Positions 57,412 to 64,000 of a stretch of DNA of 64,000 nt are shown here, piece after piece (position 1 is the first letter of the stretch; each line of letters starts with the position of its first letter). The notes under the pieces were generated by a model. That model saw only the letters and a list, made by a program, of their open reading frames with translations, was not told the DNA's origin and did no database searches. Source of the stretch: Vibrio ishigakensis (GTDB lineage: Bacteria; Pseudomonadota; Gammaproteobacteria; Enterobacterales; Vibrionaceae). Made by a program: the position numbers and the translations under genes. The stretch is taken from NCBI RefSeq assembly GCF_024347675.1, contig NZ_AP024881.1, positions 2,418,001 through 2,482,000 on the forward strand, in the 5' to 3' direction.

Positions 57412-57606
57412 ATGAGTAAACCAACCATAGTTAAGTGCCCGCAGTGTGGCAATGATGTTGAATGGGGAGAGCAAAGCCCTCACCGTCCATTCTGTAGCAA
57501 AAAGTGCCAGATGATAGACTTCGGCGAATGGGCCGATGAAGAGAACTCGATTCCAGGCGCACCGGATATGTCTGATTCGGACGGTTGGTCTGAAGATCAA
57601 TATTAA
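57412..57606 (+). CDS. yacG: DNA gyrase inhibitor YacG
   Basis: 64 aa from ATG 57412. Four cysteines bind zinc: KCPQCGNDV and FCSKKCQM. The conserved tail motif [10 protein letters not shown] follows. E. coli YacG binds GyrB and blocks DNA binding. It is the last gene of the pilABCD-coaE-zapD-yacG run. The 102-base palindrome lies 35 bases downstream. Confidence 0.94.
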   Translation: MSKPTIVKCPQCGNDVEWGEQSPHRPFCSKKCQMIDFGEWADEENSIPGAPDMSDSDGWSEDQY

Positions 57607-57641
57607 AGCTAGCCACAAGCTCTAAAAGCAGTTTTTGGAAT

Positions 57642-57743
57642 GATAACGCAGAGATTTTGGAGGCTAACAAGGCGGAGCCGCGCAGTGTGCAACGCGCACA
57701 TGAGCAGTGACAACGCAGTTAGCGTTCAAAATAACCAGTTATC
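57642..57743. repeat. 102-base imperfect palindromic element between yacG and rplS
   Basis: GATAAC (57642-57647) is matched by GTTATC (57738-57743). ATTTTGGAGGCTAAC (57654-57668) is complementary to GTTAGCGTTCAAAAT (57718-57732) at 13 of 15 positions. The GC-rich interior has a further GTGTGC / GCGCAC stem. The layout is that of a small non-coding dispersed element or a long structured RNA. I could not match it to ERIC or a known Vibrio repeat by eye. Confidence 0.6.
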
Positions 57744-57755
57744 AAACAAACACAA

Positions 57756-57786
57756 AAAAACGGGAAGCCATTTGGCTTCCCGTTTT
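57756..57786. terminator. Bidirectional terminator between yacG and rplS
   Basis: AAAACGGGAAGCCA / TGGCTTCCCGTTTT with a TT centre, flanked by A-rich and T-rich tracts. It lies 26 bases past the rplS stop codon. Confidence 0.92.
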
Positions 57787-57811
57787 ATCTATGAGAAATG
57801 CAGGTAATGCA

Positions 57812-58165
57812 TTACTTCTTAGCAAGTTTCTCTTTAATACGAGCTGACTTACCAGAACGCTCACGTAGGTAGTACAACTTGGCACGACGTACTGCACCAC
57901 GGCGTTTAACTTCAATGCTATCAACCATTGGAGAGTGAGTTTGGAACGTACGCTCAACACCTTCACCGTTCGAGATCTTACGAACTGTGAATGCTGAGTG
58001 AAGGCCACGGTTACGAATCGCGATTACAACACCTTCGAACGCCTGCAGACGCTCACGGTCACCTTCTTTTACTTTAACCTGTACAACTACAGTGTCACCT
58101 GCACCAAATTTTGGCAGGTCAGATTTCATTTGCTCTTGCTCAAGAGCTGCGATGATATTACTCAT
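57812..58165 (-). CDS. rplS: 50S ribosomal protein L19
   Basis: 117 aa, standard length. Sequence spans [37 protein letters not shown] and the basic C-terminal [15 protein letters not shown]. It sits at the 30S-50S interface. It is the last gene of rpsP-rimM-trmD-rplS, 39 bases after trmD. Confidence 0.98.
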   Translation of the reverse strand: MSNIIAALEQEQMKSDLPKFGAGDTVVVQVKVKEGDRERLQAFEGVVIAIRNRGLHSAFTVRKISNGEGVERTFQTHSPMVDSIEVKRRGAVRRAKLYYLRERSGKSARIKEKLAKK

Positions 58166-58204
58166 TTGTATATACCCTAGAATAAACTGAATCTAAATAT
58201 ATGA

Positions 58205-58951
58205 TTACTTGCGACTTTTATGTTCATTTATGAACTCGACAAGTAATATTTCCTGTTCGTCAGTCAGAGCTAGGTTTTCCAGCATCTCTGGTCTTCTTAG
58301 CCAAGTACGGCCCAGCGATTGCTTTAATCGCCAGCGACGAATGTCCTTGTGGTTTCCGGACTTAAGTACCGCTGGTACTTCAGTGCCATCTAACACCTCA
58401 GGACGCGTGTAGTGAGGACAATCTAAAAGGCCATTTGCAAAGGAGTCTTCCTCTGCTGACGCAAAATCTCCCAATACCCCAGGTACAAACCTAGATACTG
58501 AGTCGATTAAGGTCATGGCTGGTATCTCACCACCCGTCATCACGAAGTCTCCGATTGACCATTCTTCATCAATCTCAGACTGTATGATGCGCTCATCTAC
58601 CCCTTCGTAGCGGCCACAAATAAGAAGCAAGTTCTCATTGGTTGCCAGCTCTTCTACCCCTTGTTGGTCGAGCTTTCGACCTTGAGGGCTAAGATAGATA
58701 ACCTTCGTCTTACCCGGTGCGGTTTTCTTTGCTTCATGAATGGCATCGCGCAAAGGCTGAACCATCATTAGCATTCCGGGGCCTCCCCCGTAAGGTCTGT
58801 CATCAACAGTACGGTGTTTGTCGTGAGTAAAATCACGAGGATTCCACGTTTGTACCGTTAGTAGACCTTTTTTAACCGCTTGACCTGTTACTCCGAAATC
58901 AGTGACAGAGCGGAACATCTCTGGAAATAGGCTAATTACGCCAACCCACAT
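58205..58951 (-). CDS. trmD: tRNA (guanine37-N1)-methyltransferase TrmD
   Basis: 248 aa. SPOUT knot methyltransferase: SAM-binding [14 protein letters not shown] and [15 protein letters not shown], plus catalytic region [13 protein letters not shown]. It methylates G37 of tRNAs and prevents +1 frameshifting. AGAGAGTGA lies upstream of ATG 58951; rimM precedes it by 21 bases. Confidence 0.98.
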   Translation of the reverse strand: MWVGVISLFPEMFRSVTDFGVTGQAVKKGLLTVQTWNPRDFTHDKHRTVDDRPYGGGPGMLMMVQPLRDAIHEAKKTAPGKTKVIYLSPQGRKLDQQGVEELATNENLLLICGRYEGVDERIIQSEIDEEWSIGDFVMTGGEIPAMTLIDSVSRFVPGVLGDFASAEEDSFANGLLDCPHYTRPEVLDGTEVPAVLKSGNHKDIRRWRLKQSLGRTWLRRPEMLENLALTDEQEILLVEFINEHKSRK

Positions 58952-58972
58952 AGTTCACTCTCTAATTTTGGA

Positions 58973-59503
58973 CTAGAAGCCAGGATCCCAGTCAACTTCG
59001 ATCCGTTGAGCATCGCGATCAACATTAATGATCACTTGCTCTTCAAGGAACGGAATTAGTCGTTCCTTTTTGCCAAAAGCATCTTTTAGGTTAGCCTTCA
59101 CTACCAAAACATCGTTTGAACCCGTCTCCAACATATCGGTGACTTCGCCAAGGTTGTAACCTTTAGTGGTTACCACTTGCATTCCAAACAATTCACGCCA
59201 GTAGAACTCATCTTCTGACAGTTCAGGTAGAGAAGCAGCATTTACCGAGATCTCAAAGTTGGTAAGCAAATGTGCGTCTTCACGTACATCTACACCTTCA
59301 AGCTTACAAACATAGCCTTTATTGTGGCGTTTCCAGCTCTCTACTTTGTACTCAACTAGGCTGCCGTTTTGGTTAAGAAACCAAGGGCTGTACTGAAAAA
59401 TATTTTCAGCGTTGTCTGTAAAGGAATGAACTTTAAGCCAACCACGAATGCCATAAGTAGCACCAAGCTTGCCTACAACAATTTTTTCGATTTGCTCACT
59501 CAT
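58973..59503 (-). CDS. rimM: 16S rRNA processing protein RimM
   Basis: 176 aa from ATG 59503 (MSEQIEK), which has AAAGGA upstream; the frame continues to 59533 next to the rpsP stop and an earlier start is possible. RimM domain [15 protein letters not shown] (about 10-95) and PRC-barrel domain [12 protein letters not shown]...[12 protein letters not shown] (about 98-176), ending EVDWDPGF. It assists maturation of the 30S head with protein S19. Confidence 0.95.
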   Translation of the reverse strand: MSEQIEKIVVGKLGATYGIRGWLKVHSFTDNAENIFQYSPWFLNQNGSLVEYKVESWKRHNKGYVCKLEGVDVREDAHLLTNFEISVNAASLPELSEDEFYWRELFGMQVVTTKGYNLGEVTDMLETGSNDVLVVKANLKDAFGKKERLIPFLEEQVIINVDRDAQRIEVDWDPGF

Positions 59504-59533
59504 TCGTTCTTTTCCTTTTACATCGAGTGCCAA

Positions 59534-59782
59534 TTAAGCCGCTTTTTGAGCGTCTTTAACTAGCTTAGCTACGCGGTCAGAAACTGTAGCACCTTGTGAA
59601 ACCCAGTGGTTTACACGGTCTAGGTCTAGACGTAGACCTTCTTCTTGACCTTTAGCAGTAGGGTTGAAGAAACCTACTTTCTCGATGAAACGACCAGTAG
59701 CTGCACGACGGCTGTCTGCTACTACGATTTGATAAAATGGACGCTTCTTAGCGCCGTGACGTGCCAAACGAATGGTAACCAT
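59534..59782 (-). CDS. rpsP: 30S ribosomal protein S16
   Basis: 82 aa. Family start [21 protein letters not shown] followed by [13 protein letters not shown] and GFFNPTA. First gene of the S16 operon. A promoter-like sequence (59876-59903) lies about 100 bases upstream. Confidence 0.98.
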   Translation of the reverse strand: MVTIRLARHGAKKRPFYQIVVADSRRAATGRFIEKVGFFNPTAKGQEEGLRLDLDRVNHWVSQGATVSDRVAKLVKDAQKAA

Positions 59783-59875
59783 GTCGTCCTCTTTGCTTTC
59801 TCAAAAAAAAATTTAACCCCAAACTATTCTTTCCGCAGAATTGCATGGGGTCTCGTGCCAAAATAAAGCTCCGGA

Positions 59876-59903
59876 ATTTTACTCTTATTCGGAATCTTTG
59901 CAA
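59876..59903 (-). promoter_or_regulatory. Candidate sigma-70 promoter of the rpsP operon
   Basis: On the minus strand TTGCAA, a 16-base spacer and TAAAAT resemble -35 and -10 boxes (four and five of six matches). It would give a leader of roughly 85 bases before rpsP. Confidence 0.5.
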
Positions 59904-59973
59904 GGGGTTTAGTTACTTTTTAGCCAACTAATTGAATGTGAGCTGGGTAACATTTTGAAAATAAACCAAGAAA

Positions 59974-60000
59974 TAAAAAGGCTCTAGAAATCTAGAGCCT
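59974..60000 (-). terminator. Terminator of ffh
   Basis: GGCTCTAGA / TCTAGAGCC stem with an AA centre, followed on the minus strand by TTTTTATTTC. It lies 31 bases past the ffh stop codon. Confidence 0.88.
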
Positions 60001-60030
60001 GATTCTAAGCATTCATTGTGACTAGCGGGC

Positions 60031-61422
60031 CTATCGGCCGAATGGGCCGCCGAAGCCACCGCCGCCCATACCACCCATGCCGCCCATCATGCCTTGCATG
60101 TTGCGCATCATGCCGCGCATGCCACCCTTCTGCATCTTCTTCATCATCTTCTGCATCTGAGTGAACTGCTTGAGTAGACGGTTTACGTCCTGAACCTGAG
60201 TACCTGAACCCGCTGCAATACGCTTCTTGCGTGAGCCTTTAATAAGCTCTGGGCGTTGGCGCTCTTTCATGGTCATAGAGTTAATGATGGCTTCCATCTG
60301 CTTAAACATCTTATCGTCGACTTTATCTTTTACGTCGTCTGGTAGATTGTTCATGCCTGGTAGCTTATTCATCATACCCATCATGCCACCCATGTTTTGC
60401 ATCTGACCTAGCTGCTCACGGAAGTCTTCGAGGTCAAAGCCCTTCTTCTCTTTAAACTTCTTCGCCAGTTTTTCAGCTTTTTGGGTATCTACGTTGCGCT
60501 GCAGGTCTTCGATAAGAGACAGCACATCACCCATGCCTAGAATGCGCGAGGCTACACGGTCAGGGTGGAAAGGTTCTAGGGCGTCGGTTTTCTCACCCAC
60601 ACCTAGGAATTTGATCGGCTTACCTGTGATGTGTTTTACCGAAAGGGCAGCACCGCCCCTAGCATCACCATCGACCTTAGTAAGGATTACACCGGTAAGA
60701 GGTAGCGCATCACCAAAGGCTTTTGCCGTGTTCGCCGCATCCTGACCTGTCATAGCATCAACCACGAACAGGGTTTCAACTGGGGTAATCGCATCGTGAA
60801 GAGCTTGGATCTCAGCCATCATCTCTTCATCTACAGCTAGACGACCCGCGGTATCCACAAGAAGCACGTCATAGAACTTCTTCTTGGCGTGGTCGATAGC
60901 CGCGTTTGCGATATCGATAGGCTTCTGGTCGGCAGAAGATGGGAAGAAGTCTACGCCAACATCGCCGGCTAGGGTTTCTAGCTGTTTGATCGCTGCAGGA
61001 CGATAAACGTCGGCAGACACGACCAATACTTTCTTCTTATCGCGCTCTTTTAGGAGTTTAGATAGCTTACCTACACTGGTGGTTTTACCCGCACCTTGTA
61101 GACCTGCCATCAATACAACTGCTGGAGGTTGAGCCGCAAGGTCTAGACCTTCGTTGGACTCACCCATAACCGCTTCAAGCTCAGATTGAACAATCTTGAT
61201 GAACTCTTGGCCCGGTGTAAGGGATTTGGAAACTTCAACGCCAACAGCGCCTTCTTTTACGCGCTTGATAAAGTCGCGAACTACCGGAAGGGCAACGTCC
61301 GCTTCCAATAGTGCCATACGCACTTCGCGTAGGGTCTCTTTAATGTTGTCTTCAGTAAGACGACCCTTACCACTGATATTCTTCAGTGTCTGGGATAAAC
61401 GATCTGTTAAGTTATCAAACAT
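60031..61422 (-). CDS. ffh: Signal recognition particle protein Ffh
   Basis: 463 aa from ATG 61422 (MFDNLTDRLSQTL, the family start), with AGAGAA upstream; the frame is open ten residues further. N domain (about 1-85), GTPase G domain with GLQGAGKTT, DTAGRL and TKVDGDARGG, and a methionine-rich M domain (about 300-463) that binds 4.5S RNA and signal sequences. The C-terminus is an unusually long Met/Gly-rich tail (repeated GGMGG, then GGGGFGGPFGR). It targets inner-membrane proteins to FtsY. Confidence 0.97.
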   Translation of the reverse strand: MFDNLTDRLSQTLKNISGKGRLTEDNIKETLREVRMALLEADVALPVVRDFIKRVKEGAVGVEVSKSLTPGQEFIKIVQSELEAVMGESNEGLDLAAQPPAVVLMAGLQGAGKTTSVGKLSKLLKERDKKKVLVVSADVYRPAAIKQLETLAGDVGVDFFPSSADQKPIDIANAAIDHAKKKFYDVLLVDTAGRLAVDEEMMAEIQALHDAITPVETLFVVDAMTGQDAANTAKAFGDALPLTGVILTKVDGDARGGAALSVKHITGKPIKFLGVGEKTDALEPFHPDRVASRILGMGDVLSLIEDLQRNVDTQKAEKLAKKFKEKKGFDLEDFREQLGQMQNMGGMMGMMNKLPGMNNLPDDVKDKVDDKMFKQMEAIINSMTMKERQRPELIKGSRKKRIAAGSGTQVQDVNRLLKQFTQMQKMMKKMQKGGMRGMMRNMQGMMGGMGGMGGGGFGGPFGR

Positions 61423-61617
61423 CTTGTTCTCTAAGCTGACTAATTCGGTCAATTACCCGAAGTATACCGCAGAGGCGTATTGAACAAAACCTTGCCAGAG
61501 CGCGTGTAAGCGAAACTGAGAATTGACCTAGATCTAAACAAATGTTTCCAGTGTTCAACTTAACTATGCTTATGGGTATAATTTAGGATTATATTTCAGA
61601 ACTAGTATCGAAAAATT

Positions 61618-62412
61618 ATGAACTTAGTAGTGGTAAGCTCAAGTGTAGTCTTATACCTCGCCGCCTTATTATTGATACTCCCTGGCCTTCTAAATAAGAC
61701 AGGTATCAACGCAAAAGGTGTATTAGGTCTGGCATTTGTTGCCCTACTTCTGCATTTTTCGACCCTAGTAGGCACTGTGTTTAATCCCGAAGGGCAAAAT
61801 CTTAGCATCTTAAACGTCACCTCTTTGGTGAGTTTCCTGATCTCGGTAGTGCTGACCTGCGCCATGTTTAAGACCCGACTCTGGTTCTTGCTTCCTATAG
61901 CCTATGGCTTTTCTGCCTTATGTCTGTTGGTCGCCTCTTTCGTACCGAGCACATTTATCACCCACTTTGAGCATTCACCTGGCTTGGTTGCACATATCAC
62001 CCTAGCCCTGTTCTCTTATGCGACGCTAATGATTGCCGCTTTATACGCCTTGCAACTGGCATGGCTGGATTTCAAGCTAAAGCAGAAGACCTCGCAGGCG
62101 CTGAACCCAAATCTTCCGCCTCTTATGAAGATAGAGCGTCAACTGTTTAACATCATTCTTATTGGTAACGGTCTTCTTACCCTTACCCTAATGAGTGGTC
62201 CACTGTTCGTGGATGATTTCTTCTCTAGTGGTAAGACACACAAGGCTGTGCTGTCGTTTATTGCCTGGGTGGTATTCAACGTTCTTCTGTGGGGGCACTA
62301 CAAACAAGGTTGGCGCGGAAAGACAGTGACCTGGTTCTCTATCGTGGGCGCTTTCCTGCTAACCCTCGCCTATTTTGGTAGCCGTTTTGTGCGCGAAGTC
62401 ATACTGACTTAA
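61618..62412 (+). CDS. ypjD: YpjD family cytochrome c assembly-like inner-membrane protein
   Basis: 264 aa with about eight membrane helices. CcsA/CcmC-type domain: the histidine-bearing HSPGLVAHITLALFSYATLMIAALYALQ and the C-terminal KTHKAVLSFIAWVVF...GHYKQGWRGK resemble the heme-handling family, but the WWD motif is not evident. Together with the following CNNM/CBS gene it matches the ypjD-yfjD pair next to ffh in E. coli; the function is uncertain (a magnesium/cobalt-linked role has been suggested). It is divergent from ffh. Confidence 0.85.
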   Translation: MNLVVVSSSVVLYLAALLLILPGLLNKTGINAKGVLGLAFVALLLHFSTLVGTVFNPEGQNLSILNVTSLVSFLISVVLTCAMFKTRLWFLLPIAYGFSALCLLVASFVPSTFITHFEHSPGLVAHITLALFSYATLMIAALYALQLAWLDFKLKQKTSQALNPNLPPLMKIERQLFNIILIGNGLLTLTLMSGPLFVDDFFSSGKTHKAVLSFIAWVVFNVLLWGHYKQGWRGKTVTWFSIVGAFLLTLAYFGSRFVREVILT

Positions 62413-62503
62413 CCAAACTCAGCTAGTCTCACCCAGCTTGAGTTGACAGCTAGCTCAATATCATTCATTTTTTGAACAGCACTAACTAAGGATTTACGAC
62501 GTT

Positions 62504-63766
62504 TTGGATGACATATCAACTGGGTTGCTGTTTGGCCTCCTTGCATGTCTGATTATCATTTCAGGTTATTTTTCAGGTTCAGAGACAGGTATGATGTCTT
62601 TGAATCGTTATCGCTTAAAGCACTTATCTAATCAAGGTCATAAGGGTGCGCGTCGAGTAGAGAAACTGCTCGACAGGCCGGATCGTCTTATCGGTCTGAT
62701 CCTTATTGGCAACAACCTAGTCAACATCCTTGCCTCGGCTATCGCAACCATCTTGGGTATGCGCCTATATGGCGACTTTGGAGTGGCCATCGCAACCGGT
62801 GTGCTGACTCTAGTAATTCTGGTCTTTGCCGAAGTAACTCCCAAAACCTTGGCGGCGCTCTATCCAGAGCGTGTTTCCTATGCCAGCAGTCTATTGCTGC
62901 GCATCCTAATGAAACTCCTATCACCGCTAGTGATCTTGGTAAACTTCATCACCAATGGTTTCTTGCGCCTACTTGGTATAAATGCCTCCACCAGCAAAGA
63001 TGATCACTTAAGCTCAGATGAGCTTCGCACTGTGGTAAACGAGGCGGGCAGTCTTATTCCAAGCCGTCACCAAGACATGCTGATTTCCATCTTAGATCTC
63101 GAGACAGTGACGGTGAACGACATCATGGTGCCAAGAAACGAGATCACCGGCATCGATGTTAACGATGACTGGAAGTCTATCGTGCGCCAATTGACCCACT
63201 CCCCCCATGGACGTGTGGTGCTTTACCGCGACCAGATAGATGAAGTGGTAGGCATGCTAAGGCTGCGCGAAGCCTATCGCCTGATGCTGGAGAAAAATGA
63301 GTTCAACAAGCAGACGCTACTAAAAGCCGCTGACGAGGTCTATTTCATTCCTGAGGCGACACCACTAAATGTGCAGATGCTGAAGTTCCAGCGTAACAAA
63401 GAGCGTATCGGACTGATTGTAGACGAATATGGTGACATCATAGGACTGGTTACTCTAGAGGATATTCTTGAAGAGATAGTGGGCGAGTTTACCACCTCTA
63501 TGGCACCAAGCCTTGCTGAAGAGATCACCCCGCAAGCCGATGGTAGCTATCTTATCGAGGGCAGTGCCAATATCCGTGATATCAACAAAGGCCTGCAATG
63601 GACGCTGCCAACCGATGGTCCAAGAACCCTAAATGGATTGATACTCGAGCATCTTGAGGATATCCCTGAGAGTCATATCAGCATGCAGATTGCCCATCAT
63701 AGAATGGAGGTGATCGACTTCTCTGAGAACAAAATCAAGATGGTTAGGGTCTTCCCCGCCGCATAG
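62504..63766 (+). CDS. CNNM transmembrane and CBS-domain protein (CorB/YfjD family)
   Basis: 420 aa from a TTG start (MDDISTGLLF), as in other vibrio homologues; AAGGA lies 11 bases upstream. CNNM domain with four membrane segments (about 1-185) containing SGYFSGSETGMMSLN and LIGNNLVNILASA, a CBS pair (about 200-325) with VNDIMVPRNEI and GLVTLEDILEEIVGE, then a CorC/HlyC transporter-associated domain (about 340-418). The family is implicated in magnesium efflux or homeostasis. It ends at a strong terminator. Confidence 0.92.
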   Translation: MDDISTGLLFGLLACLIIISGYFSGSETGMMSLNRYRLKHLSNQGHKGARRVEKLLDRPDRLIGLILIGNNLVNILASAIATILGMRLYGDFGVAIATGVLTLVILVFAEVTPKTLAALYPERVSYASSLLLRILMKLLSPLVILVNFITNGFLRLLGINASTSKDDHLSSDELRTVVNEAGSLIPSRHQDMLISILDLETVTVNDIMVPRNEITGIDVNDDWKSIVRQLTHSPHGRVVLYRDQIDEVVGMLRLREAYRLMLEKNEFNKQTLLKAADEVYFIPEATPLNVQMLKFQRNKERIGLIVDEYGDIIGLVTLEDILEEIVGEFTTSMAPSLAEEITPQADGSYLIEGSANIRDINKGLQWTLPTDGPRTLNGLILEHLEDIPESHISMQIAHHRMEVIDFSENKIKMVRVFPAA

Positions 63767-63774
63767 CAACCATA

Positions 63775-63805
63775 AAAAAACCGGAACATCGTGTTCCGGT
63801 TTTTA
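63775..63805. terminator. Bidirectional terminator between the CNNM gene and luxS
   Basis: ACCGGAACA / TGTTCCGGT with a TCG loop, flanked by an A-run and a T-run. It serves the convergent CNNM and luxS genes. Confidence 0.93.
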
Positions 63806-63821
63806 TTTATCTGGTGTCTAA

Positions 63822-64000
63822 TTACACCTTAAGTGTTTTTAACATCTCTTCTGGAAGCGCCAACTCGTCGTTCTTGTTTACCGAAATACCTGCATCGATA
63901 ATAGCTTGAGCAATCGCTTTTGCATCTTCTAGAGAGTGCATAGCTGCAGTGCCACACTGATACTCATTCAGTTCAGGGATCTTGTTCTGACCCTCTACCT
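63822..64000 (-). CDS. luxS: S-ribosylhomocysteine lyase LuxS, C-terminal part (5' end outside window)
   Basis: The last 58 codons are present on the minus strand, from [14 protein letters not shown] at the window edge to MLKTLKV and TAA at 63822. The segment [11 protein letters not shown] contains the third zinc-ligand region (the LuxS C-terminal cysteine) and the [13 protein letters not shown] end is typical of Vibrio LuxS. The enzyme splits S-ribosylhomocysteine to homocysteine and DPD, the AI-2 precursor. Position next to the CNNM gene matches other vibrios. Confidence 0.93.
   Translation of the reverse strand, partial: VEGQNKIPELNEYQCGTAAMHSLEDAKAIAQAIIDAGISVNKNDELALPEEMLKTLKV

Noticed and set aside
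57642..57743. Identification of the palindromic element as ERIC
   Set aside because: The sequence does not resemble the ERIC consensus core; only its general palindromic nature is similar.
57742..58008. Minus-strand open frame overlapping rplS
   Set aside because: It overlaps rplS in another frame and includes the terminator; rplS is unambiguous.

Overview
This 64 kb window is a chromosomal segment from a marine gammaproteobacterium of the family Vibrionaceae, most likely Vibrio. The diagnostic evidence is a ChiS-type chitin sensor next to a chitin-oligosaccharide import operon, an fbpABC iron importer, a pilABCD competence-pilus locus, the pdhR-aceEF-lpd and rpsP-rimM-trmD-rplS operons, and the end of a luxS gene. 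Gene order closely follows the vibrio core chromosome. I see no prophage, insertion sequence, integron, CRISPR array, tRNA or rRNA. The species cannot be named from this sequence alone.

Layout. 1-4.7 kb: tail of an unrecognised gene, rsmC, and the chitin regulator chiS. 4.7-15.6 kb: a 0.57 kb regulatory region, then cbp, a four-gene ABC transporter, a GH9 glucosaminidase, a glucosamine kinase and a GH20 hexosaminidase. 15.6-19.4 kb (minus strand): fbpCBA iron uptake with Fur-box-like sites. 19.7-21.8 kb: amtB-glnK behind a sigma-54 type promoter, then yacL. 21.9-31.9 kb (minus): acnB, a patatin/outer-membrane-barrel phospholipase, mrcB and hrpB. 32-37.8 kb (plus): sfsA, dksA, gluQ, pcnB, folK, panB, panC. 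37.9-42.9 kb: yadGH exporter, SulP transporter, beta-carbonic anhydrase, hpt. 43-50.1 kb (minus): the pyruvate dehydrogenase cluster with its repressor pdhR and a perfect PdhR operator. 50.3-57.6 kb: ampD, nadC, pilABCD, coaE, zapD, yacG. 57.8-61.4 kb (minus): rplS-trmD-rimM-rpsP and ffh. 61.6-64 kb: a YpjD-type membrane protein, a CNNM/CBS protein and the 3' end of luxS.

How the genes connect. Chitin oligosaccharides bound by CBP would activate ChiS, enter through the dipeptide-type ABC transporter, and be trimmed by the cytoplasmic GH9 and GH20 enzymes and phosphorylated by the kinase. The pilABCD pilus is the chitin-associated DNA-uptake pilus of vibrios. Iron, ammonium, pyruvate and envelope genes are ordinary housekeeping.

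Most notable observations. (1) The LuxR/HapR/OpaR/LitR quorum-sensing master regulator, which in studied vibrios lies between hpt and lpd, is absent there: only 137 bp separate the two genes, although luxS is retained at the window end. (2) The chitin operon stops after the GH20 gene; the chitobiose phosphorylase and hexose-phosphate mutase genes that follow it in V. cholerae are missing. (3) PilB is about 95 residues shorter than usual, with its zinc tetracysteine module collapsed to a three-residue linker. (4) A 102-bp imperfect palindrome sits between yacG and rplS. (5) The chb leader carries four copies of a GACGATTTTA-like motif and a nested inverted repeat that could form a structured 5' UTR.
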